DNA of 44,145 bases, taken from an uncultured Clostridia bacterium. GTDB lineage: Bacteria; Bacillota; Clostridia; TANB77; CAG-508. Position numbers and translations under genes: made by a program. The DNA is taken from assembly GCA_944386165.1 (NCBI GenBank), contig CALXAA010000004.1, positions 65,105-109,249 on the forward strand, written 5' to 3'. The number at the start of each line of letters is the position of its first letter. The stretch's first letter is position 1. The notes beneath the pieces are model-generated. The model did not search any database. It worked only from the letters and a program-made list of their open reading frames with translations, and had not been told where the DNA came from. Of this stretch, positions 25,215 through 32,940 are shown piece by piece.

Positions 25215-25577
25215 ATGTCTAAAAACGAATTTATATGTGATTGTAATGTAATACATCAAGATGTAGTTGATAAAACAATAAAAAATATGCCTGATGGAGA
25301 TACATTTAATAAACTTGCAGAATTTTTTAAAATCATAGGTGATACAACAAGAACAAAAATTTTATTTGCTTTAGACCAAAACGAAATGTGTGTATGTGAT
25401 ATTGCAAATGTATTAGGAATGAGCAAATCATCAATCTCACATCAATTAGGCACTTTAAGAAGAAGTGGAATTGTTAAATGCAGAAAATCAGGAAAAGAAG
25501 TTTTTTATATGCTAGATGATGAACATGTAAAACAAGTATTTGAAGTTGGAATAGAACATATTGAACACAAAAAATAA
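25215..25577 (+). CDS. CadC/SmtB-type metal-sensing repressor
   Basis: An ArsR-family winged-helix repressor (120 residues) that leaves DNA when it binds Cd, Pb or Zn. The N-terminal extension carries CDC (Cys8, Cys10), and the alpha-3 helix carries the ELCVCDL-type motif as EMCVCDI (Cys59, Cys61), i.e. the CadC cysteine metal site. The C-terminal helix DDEHVKQVFEVGIEHIEH has the Asp/His/Glu pattern of the alpha-5 zinc site of SmtB/CzrA. The recognition helix is SKSSISHQLGTLRRSGIV. It is the first gene of a three-gene metal-resistance operon, probably autoregulated by the operators directly upstream. Confidence 0.93.
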   Translation: MSKNEFICDCNVIHQDVVDKTIKNMPDGDTFNKLAEFFKIIGDTTRTKILFALDQNEMCVCDIANVLGMSKSSISHQLGTLRRSGIVKCRKSGKEVFYMLDDEHVKQVFEVGIEHIEHKK

Positions 25578-25596
25578 AGAAAGGAATGTGATTATT

Positions 25597-25821
25597 ATGA
25601 AATGTAAATTTAAAATTAGAGGATTAGACTGTGCAAATTGTGCAGCAGAATTAGAAAGAAAATTAAATAAATTAGATGGAATAGATGAGGCAAATATTAA
25701 TTTTATAACAGAAAGAATGGAACTTGAACTTTATGCTGATGAAGATAAAGATGAAATAATAAAAAGAGTAAAAAAATTAATAAAAAAAGAAGAACCAGAT
25801 GTAACTATTGATGAATTATAA
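25597..25821 (+). CDS. Free-standing heavy-metal-associated (HMA) domain protein
   Basis: A 74-residue ferredoxin-like HMA domain with the metal-binding motif GLDCANCAAELE (residues 9-20) and the usual beta-alpha-beta pattern. ATG 25597 is chosen because AAAGGAATG precedes it; sequence upstream overlaps the repressor's end. It probably delivers metal to the ATPase encoded next, which lacks its own HMA domain. The separate gene replaces the fused N-terminal domain found in most CadA/ZntA pumps. Confidence 0.88.
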   Translation: MKCKFKIRGLDCANCAAELERKLNKLDGIDEANINFITERMELELYADEDKDEIIKRVKKLIKKEEPDVTIDEL

Positions 25822-25857
25822 TAATGAGTTTGACAGAAGAAAGGAATTTTTATAAAT

Positions 25858-27705
25858 ATGAGAAAAAAAGGAATTAAAATTATAATAGCTCTTATATTAT
25901 TTCTATTAGCAATGACAATCAATTTTAACAATGAAATGATTACTAAGGTAATATTTATAATAGCTTATTTAATTGTTGGATTAGAGATACTAAAAAAAGC
26001 ATTAAGAAATATTACAAGAGGAAAAGTCTTTGACGAAAATTTTCTAATGTCTGTTGCAACAATTGGAGCATTTGCAATAGGAGAATTTCCAGAAGCTGTT
26101 GCAGTAATGTTATTTTACCAAGTAGGAGAATTATTCCAAAGCTATGCAGTAGACAAATCAAGAAAATCAATTTCAAGTTTAATGAATATTAGACCAGATT
26201 TTGCAAATGTAGAAAGAGAGGAAAAAATAGAAAAAGTAGACCCTGATGAAGTAAAAATTGGAGAAATAATTGTAGTAAAACCAGGAGAAAAAGTTCCATT
26301 AGACGGAATTGTAGTAGAAGGAAAAACAAGTCTAGACACTAAAGCATTAACTGGAGAATCATTACCTAGAGAAATTGCAGAAAATGATGAAATATTAAGT
26401 GGTTCAATAAACTTAAATGGTGTAATAAAAATAAAAGTAACAAAAGAATATGGAGAATCAACTGTAAGTAAAATTTTAGATTTAGTTGAAAATGCAAGTA
26501 GCAAAAAATCTAAATCAGAAAACTTTATTACTAAATTTGCTGAATATTATACACCAATAGTAGTAATCATTGCAGTTATTCTTGCAATAGTTCCACCGCT
26601 TCTTATAAAAGATGCAACATTTTCAGATTGGTTATATAGGGCATTATCATTTTTAGTTGTTTCATGTCCTTGTGCATTAGTTATATCAATACCACTAAGC
26701 TTCTTTGGAGGAATTGGTGGAGCATCTAAAATGGGAGTTTTAATAAAAGGTAGTAACTATTTAGAACAATTAGCTAATACAGAAATAATTGTATTTGACA
26801 AAACAGGAACTTTAACAGAAGGAGTATTTGAAGTACAAAAAGTTCATGCTATAGATATGAGTGAAGAAGAATTATTAAGAATAACAGCATATGCAGAAAA
26901 TTATTCAAACCATCCAATTTCACTATCTGTAAAAAAAGCATATAACAAAGAAATAGATGAAAAGCAAATTTTAAATACAGAAGAAATATCTGGACATGGA
27001 ATTGTTGCAAAAATCGGAAATCAAGATGTTTTAGTTGGAAATGAAAAATTAATGAGTGAAAACAATATTAAAATTACAAAATGCGAAGATATTGGAACTA
27101 TTTTAAATGTTGCAGTTGATGGGAAATATGCTGGTTATATATTAATTGCTGATAAAATTAAAAAAGATTCAAAAAGTGCAATAAAAAGCTTAAAGAAAAA
27201 CAATATTAAACAAACTGTAATGCTAACTGGAGATAGAAAAAATGTTGGAGAACATGTAGCAAAAGAATTAGGCTTAGATAAAGTATATACAGAATTATTA
27301 CCAGATGGAAAAGTAGAAAAAGTTGAAAGTTTATTAAAAGAAAAAAGTGAAAAAGGAAAGTTAGCATTTGTTGGAGATGGAATAAATGATGCACCAGTAT
27401 TAGCTTTAGCAGATATAGGAATTGCTATGGGAGGATTAGGCTCAGATGCTGCAATAGAAGCTGCAGATATTGTGCTTATGACTGATGAACCATCTAAAAT
27501 AGTAGATGCAATTCACTTATCTAAAAAAACAATGAGAATAGTAAAAGAAAATATTATATTTGCAATTGTAATAAAGGTACTTGTATTAGTTTTAAGTGCA
27601 TTTGGATTATCTACTATGTGGGAAGCAGTATTTGCTGATGTAGGTGTTTCTATAATTGCAATTATTAATGCTTTAAGAGTATTAAGAGTAAAAAATAGGG
27701 GATAA
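25858..27705 (+). CDS. cadA: Cd/Zn/Pb-exporting P-type ATPase
   Basis: A P1B-type ATPase that pumps divalent soft metals out of the cell. It has 615 residues, shorter than CadA/ZntA (about 700) because it lacks the N-terminal metal-binding domain, which is encoded separately upstream. Motifs in order: N-terminal membrane pair, LTGESLPREI actuator loop, the Cys270-Pro-Cys272 transport motif in SCPCALVISIPL (Zn/Cd/Pb class), phosphorylated Asp314 in DKTGTL, YSNHPIS nucleotide-site histidine-proline, GDGINDAPVLALADIGIAMG and two C-terminal helices. The ribosome site is AGAAAGGAAT. Regulation is by the CadC-like repressor at the operon start. Confidence 0.94.
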   Translation: MRKKGIKIIIALILFLLAMTINFNNEMITKVIFIIAYLIVGLEILKKALRNITRGKVFDENFLMSVATIGAFAIGEFPEAVAVMLFYQVGELFQSYAVDKSRKSISSLMNIRPDFANVEREEKIEKVDPDEVKIGEIIVVKPGEKVPLDGIVVEGKTSLDTKALTGESLPREIAENDEILSGSINLNGVIKIKVTKEYGESTVSKILDLVENASSKKSKSENFITKFAEYYTPIVVIIAVILAIVPPLLIKDATFSDWLYRALSFLVVSCPCALVISIPLSFFGGIGGASKMGVLIKGSNYLEQLANTEIIVFDKTGTLTEGVFEVQKVHAIDMSEEELLRITAYAENYSNHPISLSVKKAYNKEIDEKQILNTEEISGHGIVAKIGNQDVLVGNEKLMSENNIKITKCEDIGTILNVAVDGKYAGYILIADKIKKDSKSAIKSLKKNNIKQTVMLTGDRKNVGEHVAKELGLDKVYTELLPDGKVEKVESLLKEKSEKGKLAFVGDGINDAPVLALADIGIAMGGLGSDAAIEAADIVLMTDEPSKIVDAIHLSKKTMRIVKENIIFAIVIKVLVLVLSAFGLSTMWEAVFADVGVSIIAIINALRVLRVKNRG

Positions 27706-27726
27706 ATTTTATTCCTTATTTTTTTA
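27694..27726 (+). terminator. Terminator overlapping the cadA stop codon
   Basis: A 12-bp stem (AATAGGGGATAA at 27694-27705, TTATTCCTTATT at 27709-27720, two G-U pairs, 3-base loop) followed by T5. The stop codon TAA forms the top of the stem. Confidence 0.85.
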
Positions 27727-27732
27727 TTTGTG

Positions 27733-27762
27733 TTGTGATTTTTTTTATTAGTGTGATATAAT
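27733..27762 (+). promoter_or_regulatory. Promoter of MBL-fold hydrolase
   Basis: TTGTGA (27733-27738), an 18-base spacer and TATAAT (27757-27762), with TGA immediately before the -10 (extended -10). Confidence 0.65.
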
Positions 27763-27793
27763 CATACTATAATTATTAAAAGGAGGAAATAAA

Positions 27794-28426
27794 ATGTTAG
27801 AAAACATAGAAGTTTTATGTCATAGCAGTATAAAATTTAGCAAAGAGAAAGTAATTTATTTTGATCCATTTAAAATAGAATCAAATTACAATGATGCAGA
27901 TATAATATTTATAACACATGACCACTATGACCATTATTCAACAGAAGATATAAATAAAGTAAAAAAAGCAGAAACAAAAATTGTAGCACCAGAAGATTTA
28001 CAAACAAAACTATTAAAAGATGGATTTTCTCAAGAAAATATAATTTTAGTTGAGCCAAATGAAAAAAAAGAAGTTTGTGGAATAAAATTTGAAACAATAC
28101 CTGCATACAATATTAGTAAACAATTTCATCCAAAAGGAAATGGATGGGTTGGATATATTATTGAACTAAATGGGAAAAGATACTATGTAGCAGGAGATAC
28201 AGATATTACAGAGGATAACAAAAAAGTAAAATGCGATATAGCATTTGTTCCTGTTGGAGGAACTTATACAATGGATTTTAAGGAAGCTGCACAATTAGTA
28301 AATGAAATTAAACCTAAAATTGCAGTACCAATCCACTATGGTAGTATTGTAGGAACAAACCAAGATGCTACAGACTTTATAAAATTATTACATACAGATA
28401 TAAAAGGTAAGATTTTAATGTTATAA
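27794..28426 (+). CDS. Metallo-beta-lactamase-fold hydrolase
   Basis: A 210-residue cytoplasmic metal-dependent hydrolase of the UPF0173/UlaG-like MBL group. The zinc ligands are visible as THDHYDH (residues 40-46), AGDTD (Asp ligand) and the late PIHYGS histidine. There is no signal peptide. Substrates of this group include phosphodiesters and lactones; none can be assigned. The ribosome site is AAAGGAGG. The next gene, a zinc ribbon, starts 17 bases later with AAGGAGG, so they are probably cotranscribed. Confidence 0.9.
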   Translation: MLENIEVLCHSSIKFSKEKVIYFDPFKIESNYNDADIIFITHDHYDHYSTEDINKVKKAETKIVAPEDLQTKLLKDGFSQENIILVEPNEKKEVCGIKFETIPAYNISKQFHPKGNGWVGYIIELNGKRYYVAGDTDITEDNKKVKCDIAFVPVGGTYTMDFKEAAQLVNEIKPKIAVPIHYGSIVGTNQDATDFIKLLHTDIKGKILML

Positions 28427-28443
28427 TAAGGAGGAAAAAAATT

Positions 28444-28647
28444 ATGGAAAAATGGAAATGCCCAAAATGTGAAAATGAAGAATATGAAAAAGATCAATTT
28501 CAAGCAACAGGAGGCAACTTTGCAAAAGTATTTGATGTTCAAAATAAAAAATTTATAACTATTAGCTGTACAAAATGTGGCTATACTGAATTATATAAAT
28601 CAGGAACTTCTGCAGGGATGAATATACTTGACTTTTTAGCAAATTAG
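28444..28647 (+). CDS. Small zinc-ribbon protein
   Basis: A 67-residue protein with two CxxC knuckles (CPKC at 6-9 and CTKC near 42-45) forming a zinc ribbon. The KWKCPKCENEEYEKDQFQATGG...FDVQNKKFITISCTKCGYTELYK pattern is that of the uncharacterised nucleic-acid-binding zinc-ribbon family (COG3478-like). Its role is unknown. It follows the MBL-fold gene and ends about 90 bases before the flavoprotein gene. No terminator is obvious in that gap. Confidence 0.87.
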   Translation: MEKWKCPKCENEEYEKDQFQATGGNFAKVFDVQNKKFITISCTKCGYTELYKSGTSAGMNILDFLAN

Positions 28648-28735
28648 AAAATAAAATAAAGTTATAAAATTCTTAGCATATTTAAAATTATAAATATATA
28701 TATTATATAATAAATTAGGATAAATGGGAGGGATT

Positions 28736-29374
28736 ATGAAAGTTTTATTAGTAAATGGAGGACCTCATAAAGAAGGATGTACTTATACAGCATTAACAGA
28801 AGTAGCCAAAACATTAAATGAAGAAGGAATTGAAACAGAAATTTTTTGGATTGGAAACAAACCTGTTGGAGGATGTATAGCATGTAAAAAGTGCAAAGAG
28901 CTTGGAAAGTGTGTGTTTGATGATGTTGTAAATGTTTTCATAGAAAAAGCAAAAGAAGCAGATGGCTTTATATTTGGAAGCCCTGTACATTATGCTGGAG
29001 CAACGGGAAACATGACAGGTTTTATGGATAGAGTATTTTATGCTCCATTTCAGTCAGGCAAAGGAGATATATTTTTATTCAAACCAGCTGCAACAGTAAT
29101 TTCTGCAAGAAGAGCAGGAACAACAGCAACTTATGACCAATTAAATAAATATTTTGGAATTTCACAAATGCCAATAATTTCATCAAGATATTGGAATATG
29201 GTACATGGTGCAACACCAGATGATGTAAGAAAAGATGAAGAAGGAATGCAAATAATGAGAATTCTTGGAAGAAATATGGCATATTATTTAAAATGTATTG
29301 AAGCTGGAAAAGAAAAAGGTATTGAACTTCCAAAACAAGAAGAGAAAATTAATTTTACAAATTTTATAAGATAA
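28736..29374 (+). CDS. NADPH-dependent FMN reductase / flavodoxin-like protein
   Basis: A 212-residue flavodoxin-fold protein. KVLLVNGGPHKEGCTYTAL forms the FMN-phosphate loop, and the SPVHYAGATGNMTGFMDRVFY segment is the FMN isoalloxazine loop of the NADPH-FMN-reductase/iron-sulfur flavoprotein family. The cysteine-containing GGCIACKKCKELGKCVFDD (three CxxC-like spacings) is typical of members that may hold an Fe-S cluster. ATG 28736 is chosen because GGGAGGGATT precedes it directly. It probably serves in anaerobic redox or quinone/nitro reduction. A strong terminator follows. Confidence 0.9.
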   Translation: MKVLLVNGGPHKEGCTYTALTEVAKTLNEEGIETEIFWIGNKPVGGCIACKKCKELGKCVFDDVVNVFIEKAKEADGFIFGSPVHYAGATGNMTGFMDRVFYAPFQSGKGDIFLFKPAATVISARRAGTTATYDQLNKYFGISQMPIISSRYWNMVHGATPDDVRKDEEGMQIMRILGRNMAYYLKCIEAGKEKGIELPKQEEKINFTNFIR

Positions 29375-29378
29375 CTTT

Positions 29379-29412
29379 AAAAAACTCCATTAAAAAGGAA
29401 TGGAGTTTTTTA
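29379..29412 (+). terminator. Terminator of flavoprotein gene
   Basis: A perfect 13-bp stem (AAAAAACTCCATT, AATGGAGTTTTTT) with a 7-base loop; the T run is part of the right arm. Confidence 0.92.
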
Positions 29413-29420
29413 TAATATTT

Positions 29421-29456
29421 TTGTAACTTTTTGAAAAGATATATGTATATACTTTT
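29421..29456 (+). promoter_or_regulatory. Possible ECF-type promoter of sigma-fusion gene
   Basis: TTGTAAC (29421-29427) lies about 50 bases upstream of the sigma gene, followed after 17 bases by GTATATAC. GTAAC is a common ECF -35 core, and the same TTGTAAC lies at a similar distance before the second sigma gene (40827), suggesting autoregulation. Confidence 0.45.
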
Positions 29457-29471
29457 GAAAGCAGGTAAAAA

Positions 29472-31295
29472 ATGGACAAAGATTTAGATATGAAATTATA
29501 TAATGAATATTTAAATGGAGACAAAGAAGCATTTGAACTCCTATATAACAAGTATAAAAATAAAATTCAATACTTTATTTGTAATATAATAAAAGACTAT
29601 CAAAAAGCAGAAGATATTACCCAAGAAGTATTTATTTATATTTTACAAAATAAAGTAAGAGAAGATTGTAGTTTTAAATATTACATATATTTAGTAGCCA
29701 AAAGTAGAGCTATAAATTATATTAATATGGAAAAAAGACATACAGATTTAAATGAAAAATATGTATTTCCTGAAGCCGAAGAAATCCAAAAAGATGTTAG
29801 TGAAATAATTATAAAAGAAGAAACAAAAAAAGAGCTTAAAGAAGCAATAGACAAATTAGATGATAAATACAAAAATGCTATCTATTTAACCAAAATAGAA
29901 GAACTCTCTTATAATGAAACAGCACAAATATTAGATGAAACTCTCGAAAACACAAAAGTACTTGTTCATAGAGGAAAAAAAGAACTAAGAAAAATCCTGC
30001 TAAAGAAAGGATTTGATGAAATGAATAAATCTTTAAAAGTTATATTAATAGTAATATTAGTTGGAGCATTATTATCAGGAATAGTTTATGCAGGAACTGT
30101 AATTTATAATAATTATATAAAAAATAATACAAATCATAATATATCAATGAATCCATCTTATCAAAGTACTTTAGATGAAAATACAATAAACAATTTATGG
30201 GTTGGAACATTAGATTTAGCATGGAAAGAATTAGAAAATCAATTAGGAAAAGAAAGAATTGATTTAGAAGATGGAAATCTACCAATTGTTGATGATTTAA
30301 ATTTTAGTACATTTACAAAAGATATGCTAGATTCAAATGATTATAATATTACTGTAGAAAGAACAATAACAAATGGTTATAAAATAGATACATCATTAAA
30401 TAAAGAACTACATTTTTTAGAAGTATTTGATAATTTTAGTAATGATTATACATGGACATTTGGAGATAGTGAAGAATTTATAAAATATTTTGGAATTAAT
30501 AATGCAAGTTCTGAAGAAATAAATAAAAATATTGAAGTTTTATTTTTTAATAGAAATGATGATAATAGTGCAATGAGTGATGATTTTGCAATAAAATTAA
30601 AAACACAAGAAGGAGACGAAATAATACTTTATAGAACAAATGAGAATAAAAATTTTGATGAATATTATAAAGATATTCAGGAAAAAACAAAAGCTTATAC
30701 AGAAAATAGAGAATTTGCAGAAGATGATGAACTAAGAATTCCATATGTAAGAGTAAATGGAATGATTGCACATAATGAACTATATAGCAAATATATAAAA
30801 GATACTAATGGACTATATTTTACAGATGTAATTCAAAATGTAAACTTTTATTTGAATGAAAAAGGTTGTAATTTATCAAGCCAAGTTACAATGGTAACAG
30901 AATACTTAGGAATATCATCAGATGCAAGATATTGTTATTTTAATGACCAATTTATAATATTTATGAAAGAAGCAAATTCTAATAATCCATATTTTGCCTT
31001 AAAAGTAGATAATACAGATATATTAGAAAAAAGGGAAGAAACTGATGAGCCTAAAATATTAGATAGTACAGTAATTAATCCTGATATGTATAAAGAATTT
31101 TTAGGCGGTGGAGAATATAAATTTTATGAAGATGAAAATTATGAATATTATTATACTTCACATAAATCACCTGTTGTAACTGTTTGGTTCAAAGATGGTG
31201 AACATGATACAGTTGAAAATGCTCTAAAAGATGGGAAAATTACAATGGACTTATTAGATAAATATGGAGTAGAGTATATTAAAAAAGAAAAATAA
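29472..31295 (+). CDS. ECF sigma factor fused to membrane-anchored extracellular domain
   Basis: A 607-residue protein. Residues 1-183 are a complete ECF sigma factor: region 2 (FELLYNKYKNKIQYFICNIIKDYQKAEDITQEVFIYIL) and region 4 (LDDKYKNAIYLTKIEELSYNETAQILDETLENTKVLVHRGKKELRKIL). Without a stop, it continues into a transmembrane helix (about 187-208) and some 390 residues of extracytoplasmic sequence beginning LWVGTLDLAWKELENQLGKE, which I do not recognise. At the junction, ATG 30021 has an upstream AAAGGA (30006-30011), so a separate membrane protein could also start there. Normally sigma and membrane partner are separate genes. The outer domain may sense a signal and hold the sigma factor at the membrane until release by proteolysis; this is inference. 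No separate anti-sigma gene is adjacent. Confidence 0.82.
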   Translation: MDKDLDMKLYNEYLNGDKEAFELLYNKYKNKIQYFICNIIKDYQKAEDITQEVFIYILQNKVREDCSFKYYIYLVAKSRAINYINMEKRHTDLNEKYVFPEAEEIQKDVSEIIIKEETKKELKEAIDKLDDKYKNAIYLTKIEELSYNETAQILDETLENTKVLVHRGKKELRKILLKKGFDEMNKSLKVILIVILVGALLSGIVYAGTVIYNNYIKNNTNHNISMNPSYQSTLDENTINNLWVGTLDLAWKELENQLGKERIDLEDGNLPIVDDLNFSTFTKDMLDSNDYNITVERTITNGYKIDTSLNKELHFLEVFDNFSNDYTWTFGDSEEFIKYFGINNASSEEINKNIEVLFFNRNDDNSAMSDDFAIKLKTQEGDEIILYRTNENKNFDEYYKDIQEKTKAYTENREFAEDDELRIPYVRVNGMIAHNELYSKYIKDTNGLYFTDVIQNVNFYLNEKGCNLSSQVTMVTEYLGISSDARYCYFNDQFIIFMKEANSNNPYFALKVDNTDILEKREETDEPKILDSTVINPDMYKEFLGGGEYKFYEDENYEYYYTSHKSPVVTVWFKDGEHDTVENALKDGKITMDLLDKYGVEYIKKEK

Positions 31296-31313
31296 ATTAT
31301 TAGTAGAAATTTC

Positions 31314-31365
31314 ATAAATACTTTAAACTATATAAATTAGTATAGTTTGAAGTATTTATTTTTTG
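31314..31365 (+). terminator. Terminator of sigma-fusion gene
   Basis: A 19-bp stem (31314-31332 with 31341-31359, one G-U pair) followed by T6. Confidence 0.92.
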
Positions 31366-31388
31366 TTGAAAAATTTTTCCAAAAAATA

Positions 31389-31449
31389 TTGACAAAATAA
31401 GTTATTATCATTATAATAACAACATACTTATTAATAAAATGATAATAAC
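31389..31449 (+). promoter_or_regulatory. nadD promoter with two NrtR-type operators
   Basis: TTGACA (31389-31394), a 17-base spacer and TATAAT (31412-31417). The palindrome GTTATTATCATTATAATAAC (31401-31420) covers spacer and -10. An inverted, variant copy (31427-31449; reverse strand begins GTTATTATCATT) lies just downstream. The same element recurs at the nrtR promoter (32888), so it is the likely NrtR binding site. Confidence 0.75.
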
Positions 31450-31470
31450 ATAATAAAGGAAGTGGTATAT

Positions 31471-32082
31471 ATGAAAGAGAAAAATTGTATTGTTGTATTT
31501 GGAGGTTCATTCAATCCACCATTAAATTCACATTTTCTAATGGCACAGGAAGTTTTAAATCAATATGAACAAGTAGAAAAAATAGTTTTTGTTCCTGTAA
31601 ATAATAAATATCAAAAAGCTGGATTAATAGAAAATAAACATCGTTATAATATGTTAAAACTTGTAGCTGATAAAAACAAAGATTTTTCCGTATCAGACAT
31701 AGACTTTTACGGAGAACGTTCTTTATATACAGTAGAAGTATTAGAAAAAATGAAAAAACAATTTCCAAATAAACAAATTTGGTTTCTAACAGGAAGTGAT
31801 AACCTAAAAACAATACATACATGGAAAGGTGCAGAAGAATTAGTATCAAATTACAAAATACTTGTAATGGTTAGAAATCAAGACAATATTAAAGAAATTA
31901 TAAAAAATAGTAAATTATTAAATAATTATAAAGAAAATATTTTCGAATTAAATCCTGAAGCAAGAAATGATATTAGTTCTACATTTGTAAGGTTACAAAT
32001 AAAGAATGGAAAAAGTATTAAATACATGCTTCCAGATGAAGTTTATGAGTATATAGAAAGAAATAATTTATATAAGGTATAA
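31471..32082 (+). CDS. nadD: Nicotinate-nucleotide adenylyltransferase
   Basis: Converts nicotinate mononucleotide and ATP to deamido-NAD. The 203 residues carry the nucleotidyltransferase N-terminus VVFGGSFNPPLNSHFLMAQ, WFLTGSDNLKTIHTWKGAEELV and the C-terminal signature ISSTFVR. In the usual GGxFDPxHxGH motif, the first histidine is Leu18 here and the glycine is Ser20, while His21 is kept; activity may therefore be altered. ATG 31471 is chosen because AAAGGAAG lies at proper distance; an in-frame GTG at 31462 overlaps the ribosome site. It is the first gene of the NAD cluster, with nadE 27 bases downstream, under the NrtR-type operators. Confidence 0.87.
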   Translation: MKEKNCIVVFGGSFNPPLNSHFLMAQEVLNQYEQVEKIVFVPVNNKYQKAGLIENKHRYNMLKLVADKNKDFSVSDIDFYGERSLYTVEVLEKMKKQFPNKQIWFLTGSDNLKTIHTWKGAEELVSNYKILVMVRNQDNIKEIIKNSKLLNNYKENIFELNPEARNDISSTFVRLQIKNGKSIKYMLPDEVYEYIERNNLYKV

Positions 32083-32109
32083 AATTCATACCTTAAGAAA
32101 GGTTTAAAT

Positions 32110-32856
32110 ATGATTAAAGATATAAGTAAAGAAGTAGAAGGAATAATTAATTGGATTAAAGATTATGTTAAAAAAAATTCTGTTAATGGAGTTGTTGTAG
32201 GAAACAGTGGAGGAAAAGATAGTGCAACAGTAATAGCACTTGCTACAAAAGCACTTGGAAAAGAAAGAGTTTTAACTGTAGCAATGCCTTGTAATTCTAT
32301 AAAAGCAGACATAGAAGATGCAAAATTAGTAGCAGATACATTTGATGTACCATTAATTAAAGTAGATTTAACAGAAACTTATAGAACTTTTGAGAAAGAA
32401 GTTGATAATGTAATAAACCCTAATGAGGAAACAAGACATAAAGAAGCAAAAATAAATGCAAAACCAAGATTAAGAATGGCAACTTTATATTATATTGCAC
32501 AAAGCTTAAATTATTTAGTAATAGGAACTGGTAATAAATGTGAAGCTGTAGTTGGATATACCACAAAATGGGGAGATAATGCACATGATTTTAATCCAAT
32601 AGGAGATTTTACAGTTGATGAAGTATTACAAATAGGTGAATATTTAGGTGTACCAGAAAAAATAATCAAAAAAGCTCCAAATGATGGGTTAGGTGGTCAA
32701 ACAGATGAAGAAAAATTAGGAGTTACATATAAGCAAATTGCAGAATATATAGAAACAGGTAAAACAGATGAAAAAGCATTAGAAATCATAAAGAAAAAAG
32801 AACAAGCATCAAAACATAAAAGAGAGCCAATACCTGTATATAAGAGAAGAACATAG
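32110..32856 (+). CDS. nadE: NH3-dependent NAD synthetase
   Basis: The last step of NAD synthesis: amidation of deamido-NAD with ammonia and ATP. The 248-residue protein is of the short, ammonia-using type without a glutaminase domain. It has the N-type ATP pyrophosphatase loop VGNSGGKDSATVIALA, the substrate-binding GTGNKCEAVVGYTTKWGDNAHDFNPIGDFTVDEV, and APNDGLGGQTDEEKLGVTYKQI. The ribosome site is AAGAAAGG. It is cotranscribed with nadD. Confidence 0.96.
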   Translation: MIKDISKEVEGIINWIKDYVKKNSVNGVVVGNSGGKDSATVIALATKALGKERVLTVAMPCNSIKADIEDAKLVADTFDVPLIKVDLTETYRTFEKEVDNVINPNEETRHKEAKINAKPRLRMATLYYIAQSLNYLVIGTGNKCEAVVGYTTKWGDNAHDFNPIGDFTVDEVLQIGEYLGVPEKIIKKAPNDGLGGQTDEEKLGVTYKQIAEYIETGKTDEKALEIIKKKEQASKHKREPIPVYKRRT

Positions 32857-32866
32857 AATTATGAAC

Positions 32867-32914
32867 TTGACAAAAAAAGCGGTTAATGTTATTATTTGAA
32901 TGATATTAACTGCT
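32867..32914 (+). promoter_or_regulatory. nrtR promoter with NrtR-type operator
   Basis: TTGACA (32867-32872), a 17-base spacer and TATTAT (32890-32895). Overlapping the -10 is a 23-base inverted repeat (32888-32910, arms GTTATTAT and ATGATATTAAC) that is the same element as at nadD. A wider 16-bp stem (32878-32893 with 32899-32914, three G-U pairs) could also end the nadE transcript. Autoregulation is likely. Confidence 0.72.
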
Positions 32915-32940
32915 ATATTATTTTAAGAGGTAAATAAAAG

